This document shows, piece after piece, positions 46,584 to 56,135 of a stretch of 64,000 nucleotides of DNA. The position numbers were made by a program, and so were the translations under genes. The notes under the pieces were generated by a model. It saw only the letters and a program-made list of their open reading frames with translations, ran no database searches and was not told the DNA's origin. The stretch's first letter is position 1, and the number at the start of each line of letters is the position of its first letter. This stretch comes from Coturnix japonica (Eukaryota; Chordata; Aves; Galliformes; Phasianidae), in the NCBI RefSeq assembly GCF_001577835.2, contig NC_029532.1, positions 124,001 to 188,000 of the forward strand. The letters run 5' to 3'.

Positions 46584-48672
46584 TCACTTGTGAGTCTTGG
46601 TGCACCGATCTGTTCAGTGGGAGGAGAGGGGTGAGCATGGCTCCACACTGTGTCCCCGTGGAGTACCCCCACATAGAGTGGACATGAAGCCACCTCCCTC
46701 CTGGCACTCACCTGAGTGCGGCATCACGACCAGCATGTCCTCAGTCAGGCCCATGGAGTGGAAGAGCTCCTTGAACTTCTGCAGGAGATGTGAGCTCACG
46801 TCCTGATTCCTTGCTGCAGGTGGAGACCAAAGCAGGGGCTGTAAGCAAGGGGCCCTACAGCCAGCAGCGCACCTGGGGGTGCTCTCCCAGTGGGACCCCT
46901 AGGATGGGCAAAGCACTAGGGGATGAAGTGCAGGATGGGCACCAGTCACCTCTGTAGCCAGCAGAAAAGGATGGAGACCCACCCTGGTGGCTGTGCACCC
47001 CCCATACAGCCCCAGCAGCCCTGGGGGTCTGCAGCTCGTGGCATGCTGCAGGTGGGGGTTTAGTTCAAAATGGTGCTAACTGGAGATACTGGTAACTGGG
47101 GATATTGCCAATGTCATGTTTTGTTCACTCCAAAATGGACTCTTTGGCATGGGTAGGTGCTGGCGCACCAGGTGCTGAAGCAGTGGCCCTGGGTGGCAAT
47201 GGGGGTCCCAGCCCTGCAGCCCCCCATGGGACAGGTACTCACTGTAGAGCTGCAGCGCGGTGCTGGGCTTCTGGCTGTCTATCAGCTGGGAGTACACGAT
47301 GGCGTAGTGCTCGTAGTCTGTGTCCATCACACGCAGATCCCTCTTCTCTCCCTTTTCTAAAAGATCCCAGAGTGCACCCAGTCAGGCCGTGGCTGCATCA
47401 GGATCTGGGATCCGCACAGAGCCAGCAGCCGTGTGCAGTCACCGGTGGAGGCAGAGGAGCCAACCCAGCCCCTGCTGCCCCTGGGCACAGCGGGCAGGTG
47501 CTGCCCACACATACCTGTGCTGATGTAGTGCCCCGCCTGCCCACTGCGCTGGAACAGCATCGAGATCTTTTTGCACTCTTCTGGCCTGGAAGGGGAAAAT
47601 TGAAACAGCAAATGAGGCTGGGAGCCAGCGGATGGCATGACAGGCAGTGGGACATGCTGGGCTGTGCAGCCCACAGCCTGGGCAGTGCCCAGCCTAGAGG
47701 GCACCACTGCAACGGGACTCACAGCGGGAGGACTGTCTCCATGGCCATGTGTCCCTCCGGCGTGAAGCTGATGGTGGATACAGATGATGTCATCTTGTCC
47801 TTCATGCTCAGGAACACGGGGCAGTTGGAAACAGCAGCCATGATGTGCCACATCCCTGCAAACTGCAGCAAGCCATCACTGCCAGGTCTGGGGGAGATCT
47901 GGGGAGCTACTACCTGCCAGGGGAACCTGTACCCACCTGGGGTCCTGTCAGCCTGTGGTGGAAGACCTGCCACCCCAACATAGTGACCTGCTACCCACCA
48001 CTGGGACCTGCCACCTGCCTGGGGGACCTGTACCCACCATAGGGCCCCATCAGCTGGTGGTGAGGGAATTGTCAGCTGCCACAGGGACTTTCCACCCCAT
48101 TACTGGGACCTGTCATGTAACACAGGGACTTGCCACCTGCCCTGGGGGACCTGTCACACTGTCACATGCCATGGGGACCTGCCATCCCACTGCGGTAACC
48201 TGCCACCTCTAATGGGGACCCACTGTTCTCTGCAGGGACCTGCCTCCTGCTGTAGGGACCAGCCAAACCTAGCATGGGGACCTGCCACCTCCCTGCATGC
48301 AGGATGCTCCTGCCTGGTGCCATGGAGGTGAGCATGGGATTCAGCCCATGTTCCTTGGGGAAGCCCTGCAATCCCAGGGCCAGCATAGCCCCAGGGTGTG
48401 GTATTCCCACAGCAGGGCCAGCACAGTAGTCCAGCACCGGTCTGGTTGTGCATAGGTACCCACAGCCTCACAGCAAAGGCTCTGGAGAAGACTCAGAGCT
48501 GAGATCAGGGGGTGCCTGGGGATGCAGCTCTGCCACCCTGCCCCAGCCCAGGCACTCTGGCATCCCATGCCTTTACCTTCTTGGGGTCAAAGTCCAGCTG
48601 CACAGGGACCTCAGCCCCTGCCCGCATCAGGCAGAGCAGGGTCAGCACCAGGCTCGGCAGCACCGCTGTCAT
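46584..48672 (-). CDS. lipocalin, CAL-gamma-like (chondrogenesis-associated lipocalin gamma)
   Basis: This is a secreted lipocalin. Coding exons are 48577-48672, 47723-47862, 47515-47585, 47243-47356, 46712-46813 and 46584-46609, giving 182 aa. Exon sizes and phases are the same as in EXFABP and PTGDS (140, 71 or 77, 111-114, 102 and 26 bases for exons 2-6). The signal peptide is MTAVLPSLVLTLLCLMRAGA. The lipocalin motif is FAGMWHIM (residues 33-40), and the later motif is MDTDYEHYAIVYSQ. Cys83 (EECKK) and Cys177 (DRCTK) supply the conserved disulfide. An extra Cys46 is present. Where PTGDS has its catalytic Cys this protein has Ser, so prostaglandin isomerase activity is not expected. Its place between EXFABP and PTGDS fits the published chicken cluster (Ex-FABP, CAL-gamma, CAL-beta, C8GC), from which I take the name. 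The stop codon overlaps a splice donor (see findings). The ligand is unknown to me. Confidence 0.9.
47925..48290. repeat. degenerate GGGACCTGCCACC minisatellite in CAL-gamma intron 1
   Basis: A dozen or so diverged units of about 25-30 bp, built round GGGACCTG(C/T)CACC, fill half of intron 1. The copies differ strongly from each other, so the array is old. Confidence 0.75.
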
Positions 48673-48736
48673 CCTCACTTCAGGGTCTGGATGCTGCAGG
48701 AGAGGCTGCATGGTGCTGCCTTTTCCCGCACCTACC

Positions 48737-48742
48737 TTTATA
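48737..48742 (-). promoter_or_regulatory. CAL-gamma-like TATA box
   Basis: Minus-strand TATAAA lies 65 bp upstream of the start codon, at the same relative position as in EXFABP. Confidence 0.7.
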
Positions 48743-49489
48743 GCCCCCACTGCTGGCAGCACCCCCCACACCCCCCACTTTATGCAATAGGTTACACAAG
48801 AGCAGTGATAAGTTGTCCCCATATTAGGTGACAGCTTTGGCCCTTTCCCAGTCTAATTGCTCTGTCCCAAATGAATGCGGCGTTGTGTCAGACCCAGCAC
48901 AGAACCTGCTGGGGACTGGCACCACCTGTGCCAAAGTGGGTCCAGGGAGGGGGCCGGGGGTGTAGAGGTGTCCCCTGGCTTCCCTCGAGCATCCGGCTGT
49001 GTCAGGATGGGGAGAGCAGTGCGGTGGGGCTTCAGTCTGGGGTCACTCTGCAGCCTGCTGCCACTGGGTGCAGACCCTGCTCCAGGGCAGGGCTCAGGGT
49101 CACAGCACAGGGAGCACTGGGGCAGCTGGGACATCTGCTGCTCAGGGCCATCGCTCTTGTTTGTGTCCATCTTCCTGCCGTGCTTTTGGAGATCCCCCTG
49201 TGATCACTCACTGCCACATGCCCACACAACCAGCCTACTCTCCAGAGAGGAAGCGGAGGCAGGGAGGCTGGTGTGGCCAATGTGGCAGATGGGATCTGAT
49301 CCCCTCAGCTGGTGTCAATCCTTTTCAGCCCTGGGACCACTTTGTCCCAGAATGGGCAGGTTTTATGGCCAGGCAGCACCATTGAGTGCATACAGGGTAC
49401 AAACCCACCTCCTCCCCTGCGCTGCTGTGCCTCCCAGACTAAACTAGGCAGGACCCCAGGAAGGGCCACTGGGCCCCCACTCCACAATA
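48743..49489. other. spacer between CAL-gamma promoter and PTGDS 3' end
   Basis: No gene is seen. It holds the CAL-gamma upstream region and the PTGDS downstream flank; open frames are short and unsupported. Confidence 0.5.
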
Positions 49490-49653
49490 ACCAGACACAA
49501 GCAGGGAAACAGTGGTTTATATGGGCTTGAATAAGGATGGGGTAGATATGCAGGGTGCAAAGCCAGGAAGTAAAGGTGGATGTGGCACTGGGTCGGGATG
49601 GGATGGGATGGCTGTCGGCTCGTGGTGCCCCTGGAGCTCCATCCAGCAGCAGC
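49490..49653 (-). other. PTGDS 3' untranslated exon 7
   Basis: A minus-strand acceptor (CCCATGCAG) ends at 49654, and a donor (gtgagt) directly follows the PTGDS stop codon at 49879. This is the probable last noncoding exon. No AATAAA occurs here. The variant hexamer TATAAA at 49516-49521 is the likely polyadenylation signal. Confidence 0.5.
49516..49521 (-). terminator. PTGDS variant polyadenylation signal (TATAAA)
   Basis: This is a known non-canonical hexamer, on minus, in the inferred terminal exon. Its neighbours use AATAAA. Confidence 0.4.
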
Positions 49654-49878
49654 CTGCATGGGAGAGAGGAGAGATGCTGCTGAGATGTTGGGGGTTGGGG
49701 GGTGCGTGAGGTGTCAGTACCTCTGCCAGCCCCACACCCCCCATGCAGGGCCACCCCAAAGGGAGACGGTTGATGCCCCAGAGAGAGCTGAGCATCTCCA
49801 TAGGCTGAAGGCACCAGGGCTCTGCAGGGCGGAGACATCACTGGGAACCTCCCAGCACCCAGCAAGGGCAGGACTCAC

Positions 49879-51416
49879 CTAGGCAGCATCTGCCATGCAC
49901 TTGTCTGCAGAAAGAAGAAAAGCAGAGATCACTTCACCATGGGTACAGGCACTACTGGCCCGGGATCTGGTACAACTCCCCAAGGGTCTCCACCTCCTCC
50001 CTCCATTCCTATGGGCTGAGCGTGGCCAGGAGCCACTGTGAGCTGCCCACCCTTACCGGTCTGGGGCAGGATGAGGATCTCCTCATCTTTCAGGCCTTGC
50101 TCCTGGGAGAACTGCATGAACCTCTCCAGGCGCTGGGGTGCAAGTTCCTTGGTGCGGCCTGTGGTGAGAGCAGGGTGAGGGCAGCCCCGGGAGACAGGAG
50201 AGAGGGAGCCTGGAGGTGCTGTCCCACCACCCCCTGCCTGGGGATCTCAGCATAGGGAGGGCAGCGTGAGGACGTACTGTAGAGCAGCACCATGTTGGAG
50301 GAGCCGGTGCTCTTGGAGATCTGGGTGGCCACCAGGGCGTACTCATCATAGTTGGTCTCCACCACACGGATGTCATGTTTGCTGCCCCAGCCTGTGGGGA
50401 TGGAGAAGGCACCACTCAGCCCAATGCTGAGCCTGGGCCCCCAGCCCTGAGGGCCCCATCGCTGCCCCACTGCAGGGTTGGGACAAGGGCCCCGAGGCTC
50501 ACGTGGGCTGGTGTAGCTGAACCGCCCGGGCTGCTCCGTCCGGATATAGAGACTGTTCCTCTTCTCACACTGATCACCCCTGCAGAGCAGCACGGGGCCA
50601 TCAGCAGGACCATGGGGGGTTGGAGCTCAGCACCCCCAGCACCCACCCAGCAGCCCCCAGCACCGCGCTGTGCTCCCGCAGCTCCCCGCCATACTTGGGG
50701 TAGGTGGAGGTGACCTCCATGTTGCCATCTGCAGTGACAGCGATGTCTGTGGTACACATCTTCATCAGGTGCTTCTTGTCCTTGAACCAGTTGGAGTTGG
50801 AGGCCAGGCCGATGCTGTACCATCTCCCTGCGAGCTGCACACAAACTGCTCAGCACTGGGCAGGAGGGCAGTGCCATGCGAACGGAGCACCTTGCTGCCC
50901 TCCCCATCACCCCCAGCCCTGCTGTGAGAACAGAGCTGCATTGCCATCTGCATCCATTCACGGCACTCAGAAGGGGCCAGAACAGCAGTTTAGTCCCGGC
51001 TGGGGCCGGCACAGACATGCTCCCTTCCCCACTACCCCTCCGGGGCATCTGTGCCATCCAGACCATCCCAGAGGCTCCTTGTAGGACCCAGCAGTACAGC
51101 CCGTGCCCCAGCTTGGTGGGACTCAAGCTCTGGGCTGGACCCTGCTCCCAGGGCAGTAGGACCCCCATCCCACCAGTACCCCCAGTAGGATCCCCATCCC
51201 ACCAGTACCCCCAGTAGGATCCCCAGCCCACCAGTACCCCCCTGCTGTATATTTTTGGAGAGTTGAGCACCCCACATGCCCCGGCCCCATGCAGGAAGGC
51301 TGGCCAGGCCCAATCACCTTGTCCTGCTGGAAGTCAGCTTGCACAGGAATGCTGTTCTGCGCGTGCAGAGCCCCAAGCAGGGCCAGCCCCAGGATGCTGA
51401 TCAGTGTGGCTTGCAT
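49879..51416 (-). CDS. PTGDS: PTGDS, lipocalin-type prostaglandin-D synthase (CAL-beta)
   Basis: This secreted or ER-lumenal lipocalin isomerises PGH2 to PGD2 and also carries retinoids and other hydrophobic ligands. Coding exons are 51318-51416, 50695-50834, 50503-50579, 50278-50391, 50057-50158 and 49879-49904, giving 185 aa (human 190). The signal peptide is MQATLISILGLALLGALHA. Mature sequence includes VQADFQQDK and the lipocalin motif LAGRWYSIGLASNSNW (residues 34-49). Cys60 in LMKMCTTD aligns with the human catalytic Cys65. Cys84 (GDQCEKR) and Cys180 (DKCMADAA) form the disulfide. WGSKHDIRVVETNYDEYALV matches the human [20 protein letters not shown]. The human glycosylation site NSS is NSN here, so that sequon is lost. 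The cluster position matches the gene published as CAL-beta. The stop is immediately followed by a donor, implying the noncoding exon 7. Confidence 0.95.
51158..51242. repeat. 29-bp minisatellite in PTGDS intron 1
   Basis: Three nearly identical copies of a 29-bp unit (core CATCCCACCAGTACCCCCAG) stand in a row. High identity between copies suggests a recent, possibly polymorphic array. Confidence 0.85.
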
Positions 51417-51483
51417 GTCCCCAGCTGAGCGGAGCTGAGCGGAGCGGGAGCTGCAGGCAGTGCTGGACGCAGAGCTGAGCCCC

Positions 51484-51490
51484 TATTTAT
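51484..51490 (-). promoter_or_regulatory. PTGDS TATA-like box (ATAAATA)
   Basis: This minus-strand A/T element lies 68 bp upstream of the start codon, at the same position as the TATA boxes of the two lipocalins on its left. Confidence 0.55.
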
Positions 51491-53450
51491 GGACAGGCAG
51501 CGCAGCGGCCCCAGGGGGCCAGTGAGGCAGGCAGGCCAGCCCCGTCTCCCCCTGTGCCGTTATGCAAGCAGGAGCAGGGGCAACAGCTGAATCCAAAGGG
51601 CAGGCTGGGAACCTGCGAATTTTTCCTTCCTGTTGATATTACATGTTTGCCTCGGGGTGCCAAACTGCTCAGCAGCACAAACACAGCTGGCGGCCAGTTC
51701 ACTGAGTATCCCTGCCCCAGGGCTGCACAGCACGGGGACTGGGGGAAGAGAGGCTGCCATGGGCAGAGCATGGGGATACCAGGGGTGCACAGCACCAGGG
51801 ATCAGGTCTTGCTGCCCTCCCCCATCTTGCAGAAAAACCGCATTCAGACCCAGAGAGGGGCCCAAGCACAGCACCAAGTGCCTGCCAGGTCCTGATCTAA
51901 TCCATGGGATCTGTGGGCACCTTTGGGTGCAGCCATGGGAACCCCCTGCCTTGTGCTGACCCCTTCCCTACGTAGCTCCCAGCCAACACCATGCAGTCAG
52001 ACAGACTCCCTATGTTACCCCACACCCTGATCCAGGAGCAGCTGTCCCTTGGCTTGGGGCTGCAGCAGGGCGAGGGCTGGGGGTGATCACTGCTGTTACC
52101 AGTGGCCCTGTGGGGCTGGGCAGGGCTGCACGGAACAAAGCACCAGGCAGGTCGTGCTGCCCCGGGGCCGTGGCTCTGGCCGGTGCCCACTGCCAGCCTG
52201 CGGCTCTCCCTGCAGCACAGCCCTGCCAAGGCTCTTTACATAAGGAGCGTGTTTTCATAGCAGCTGTTTTTTTCCTCTCGGCAGCCCACCCTGCCCGGCT
52301 GCCTGAGTACATTCCCTTCTACGCATCCAGCTGCGAGCCAAGCCTGCGCTGCACAGCATGTGCTGGGGGCTGGGCTGGCTCTGCTGCTGCGGCTTTATTA
52401 AAACAAAACAAAAGCTGAGCTGGGCAGGACTGAGCAGCACGAAAGCACCCTGGGCCCCCGCGTGCCACTCTCAGCCCAGAGCTGAGCCCACCCTTGGTTG
52501 GTGTGGGTGCACACCATGGGCCCCTCAGGGTGCGGGGTGATGGGGAGAGCTCTCTCCATTGGGAAATGGCAGAGATGCTGAGGATGCCACAGGGTCCCAA
52601 GGCGCTGATGCCAGATGGCTGCAGGCCAGGCTGGAAGAGCCCAATGCTCCCATTGCCAAGCCATGCTTCCACCATGGTGCTGCCACTTCTGTGCTGGGTG
52701 AAGTGAGCTGTACTGGGCGGCACAGGCCCATCGTGCCCTGACTCCAAGGCTTGGCGGGCGGCCTGGCGGCTTTGTGAGAGCGGCCAGACATGGCTGCCCC
52801 ACACGTGGGCAGCGGGACAGCAGCTGGCTTTGGACGGGTCACGTGGCGGTTCCTTACATAAGGCCCTGATAAACAACATGTGTTACCAGTTTCCGCTAAG
52901 ATTGCAAAACGTCGGTGCTGGGGCAGAGGGCTGCTCCCACCCCAGGGCTGCAGAGCAGCTTGTTGTGGGGGGACTGTGGGGAAGGAGCTTTACAGCCTCC
53001 TGCTGCCTCAGCAGAAACAGGTGGGGGCTCCTCTCGGGCTGTGCCCCTTCCCCTCCAACTCCAGCCTGCACTGGGAGTTTGGAACCAAAGCAGCCCTGCC
53101 AGGTGGAACATGTGTCAGGCTGTTGGGGGCCCTGAGCCCCCAGGGTTAACCCTACAGCCTCAGACTGTGTGGAGGACTCCAGGCATGTCCCCTGCCTGGC
53201 TGTGAGCTGGGCGCTGTCAGGGGTATGACCCAAGTGGCAACAGCCCCTTGGAGACCATGGAAGCAGGACAGCTACAAGGCTGCATTTTCCTCCCCTGAGG
53301 TCCCTGGTGGGAAGAGCTGACCCACTGTAGGTTCCCAGTGCACCCCAAGCCCACCAGCCCCAGGGCACCAAGTGCAGTGAGCTGCCCATGCCACGCTGCC
53401 ACAAGCCATCAGGCATTCTGCCTTGCCTGGACACAGAGTTTTTCCTCATG
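51491..53450. other. spacer between PTGDS promoter and C8G 3' end
   Basis: No gene is supported. Two identical TTACATAAGG motifs (52236-52245 and 52854-52863) and a CACGTG E-box near 52840 are the only features that stand out. They could act on either lipocalin. Confidence 0.45.
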
Positions 53451-53456
53451 TTTATT
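53451..53456 (-). terminator. C8G polyadenylation signal (minus strand)
   Basis: Minus-strand AATAAA lies about 215 bases past the C8G stop codon at 53671. Confidence 0.7.
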
Positions 53457-53670
53457 GGGATGTTGCTGGTTTCTGCAGGGCATGGGACAAAGGGCACGAA
53501 GCTGTGGGGTGACACAGCCAGGAACAGGGGAGCCCAGGGTGTGCTCCAGCACTGCAGAGCAGCAGCAGGGTCTGGCCAAGCCCCAGCTCATCCCTGTGTG
53601 GTCCTGTCCACAGGCGTCTGCACGAGGTGAGAGATCAGTGCTGGGCACGTCCTGGAAGTACTGCCTCCAT

Positions 53671-55637
53671 CTACAGCTCTGTTTCTGGAAGGGAAGGAGT
53701 GATGCTGAGGGGTTGATGCAGAGCCCAGTGCTGGGGCTGGGACTCACCTCTGCCTCCCCAGGCACCACCAACAAATGGTGGAGCCATTCCAGGAACACCC
53801 ATGTTGTCTCCATCCCAGGATGCCCCACCCCAGACCCTCGTCCCAGTGCAGACACCGCTAAGCCCAGCTGGACCCACACAGGGGCCATCGGGGCTCTCCT
53901 TTGCCAGTGTGAGGGTGACAGCCATGCTGGGTGATGCTCTGCCACCTCCCAGCCCCACACTGGGTCACAGAGGGACCCCTGCCTTGTGCTGGGCAGCACT
54001 GCAGGGCAGGGCTGTGGGACTGTGGGGCTGTGCTCACCATCGAGGATGTGGAAATCATCAGCAGAGTCACAGAACCCTGTGAGAGAGAAAGAGCCCGGGG
54101 TGGTCACCTGCCCTTTGTAGGTCATGTGCCAACACCCTTGTGGATGTGCCCTCCCCTTCCTGCCCTGCTGGTACCAGACCACAACCAGTACCAGACCGAC
54201 ACCGGTACCAGGCACCTCCGGCTGCCCCCACTCCTGGCAGCTGCGTGGACCCACCATATGTGGGGAAGTAGTGGGTCACATCCTCACTCAGGCCCACGGC
54301 TCTGGCACGCTGCTCAAACTTGTCCACTATGGTGTCACTGAGCTGAACGCTGCGACCTGCAGGAAAAGCCACCATCACAGCCCTGCTGCCAGCCCTGATC
54401 CTTGCAGCAGGCACGGTGTGGGGCACAGGCATCCACTGCCCCATGCCAACCCACCGTAGAGCTTGACAGAGAGGCCTTGGCTGTCCTGGTAGTAGATGAT
54501 GGCGTAGCTGCGGGGGTCCACCTCTCCCACCACCACCTCCATCTTGCTGTTGTAGCCACGGCCTATGGGGGACATTGGGGCAGGGGTGGTTCAGTTGGGC
54601 ACCGTCCTGGTGCCTCGTGTCACCACCAGAGGGCACGAGGGGTGCGACTGGGCACCGAGGACCCACACGTCTCCATGGCATTGCTGATGGCAGCACAGCA
54701 CAGAGATACAATTGGACAGAGGTGGCACAGTGGGAAGACACTGGTGCCAAAGTCCCACGGGAACAGGAGGGTCCCACTCCACGTTGCCCACCCAGCGCCG
54801 TGCTCACCTCTCACACTGAAGTGCCCGTGGGCTCCTGCAGGGACGTAGCGCTGCTTGATCTCCCAGCACTGCCCATCCCTGTGCAGGGAGAGAAGCGCAG
54901 TGCAGGGCAGGCTGCAGCCGGCCCCCAGTTCTGCCCTCCCAGCTTGTACATGGAATGTGTTTCCTCAGGTTTACTCCGCTCTGCCCCCTTGGAGCCCGCA
55001 GCAGGTGCTGGCCCTGCCCCAGCCCATCTGCAGTGTCCCGTCCCATCAGCAGCCAGCATCACTCACAGCTTCCTGAAGGTGCTGATGCTCAGGCTCTGCC
55101 CATCTGGGACGGTCACCGTCATCGCCGTGGGCTCCAGCCGGTGGCTGTTCTGTGCCAGGTATGTGCAGCGGGACGCCGTGCCGACCAGGAACCACCTGCC
55201 AGCCAACTGCACGGCACCGGGTGGGCACCGTCATCCCGGCCCTGGGATACCCCTGCCCAGGCTGCTGCCACCCTGCTGTGCTGAGCACCCACCCCGACAT
55301 TGGGGGTACGCTATAGGGGTACGCTATGGGGGTACGCTATGGGGTACGCTATAGGGGTACGCTATAGGGGTACGCTATAGGGGTACACTATGGGGGTACG
55401 CTATGGGGATACGCTATAGGGGTACACTATAGGGGTTCGCTATGGGGAGCACAGCGCAGCCCCGCGCCGCTCGCCGTGCCCCGCCCGCGGAGTGACCCCC
55501 GTCCTCACCTCGCTAAGGACGAGGTTCCCCCGGGTCCGCACTGCGCTCAGGGCGCTGCGCGCTGCGGGCGCCCGCTGCCCCCGTCCGTGCGGAGCGGCCA
55601 GGAGCAGCGAGAGCAGCAGGAGCGAGCGGGCGGACAT
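53671..55637 (-). CDS. C8G: C8G, complement component C8 gamma chain
   Basis: This lipocalin subunit of complement C8 is made in liver and joined to C8 alpha in the membrane attack complex. Coding exons are 55509-55637, 55067-55206, 54808-54878, 54455-54562, 54255-54356, 54038-54076 and 53671-53684, giving 200 aa (human 202). The signal peptide is MSARSLLLLSLLLAAPHGRG. The lipocalin motif is LAGRWFLVGTASRC (residues 44-57). Cys57 aligns with human mature Cys40, which makes the disulfide to C8 alpha. Cys94 (GQCWEIKQR) and Cys186 (GFCDSADDFHILD) make the internal disulfide. STFRKLDGQCW and SVKLY match human closely. Unlike its three neighbours it keeps seven coding exons, the last giving only ETEL before the stop. 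It lies head-to-head with FBXW5, as in mammals. No TATA box is visible, and the start lies in CpG-rich DNA. Confidence 0.95.
55302..55447. repeat. GGGGTACGCTATA minisatellite in C8G intron 1
   Basis: About eleven units of 12-14 bp (GGGGTACGCTAT with A or G after it) are found 60 bp from the C8G exon 1 donor. Copies differ at one or two positions and in G-run length. The unit contains a CpG. Confidence 0.9.
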
Positions 55638-56135
55638 CGGGACCGGGAACAGCCGGGAGGGCACGGGGACATGGGACACACACGGGGTTATGGGACACGG
55701 GGTCATCGCACACGGGGTCATGGGACGCGGGGCAGGGGAGTGATATGGCTGCGTGGGGCCTCCATGAGAGCACGGGGTGTCACCGCGGGGCTCAGAGCTG
55801 TGGGGTCACAGCGGGGGCTGCTCACGGAGGCGCCGTTGATCCCCGCCGGCCCCGCACCCGTACGACCCGCACGGCCACGGCACGGTCAGACCGCGCGGGG
55901 CGGGGCGACGCGGAGCGATCGCTCTGCGCTCGACTCGTCGTGCCTGGAGGGCGGGGCGGCACCACCGAGACGGCGGATAGAGCGGCCAAAGCGGAAGTGC
56001 GGGACGGCGAAGCCGGAAGTGCGGGGCGGGCCGGACGGTGCGTCCGGGCCAGGCCCGAGCCGAGCGCTGAGCGGAGCCGGGCTGAGCCGAGCCGAGCTGG
56101 GCGGCGGTCGCTCCCGGTAACGGCAGGATGCCACC
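55638..56135. promoter_or_regulatory. C8G/FBXW5 divergent promoter region
   Basis: Only about 500 bp separate the two start codons, which point away from each other. The half next to FBXW5 is CpG-rich and TATA-less. Several GGAAGTG-type ETS cores lie at about 55992-56018 (GCGGAAGTGCGGG and GCCGGAAGTGCGGG), typical of housekeeping promoters. A short ACACGGGGTCATGGGA-type repeat lies at about 55677-55735. Confidence 0.7.
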
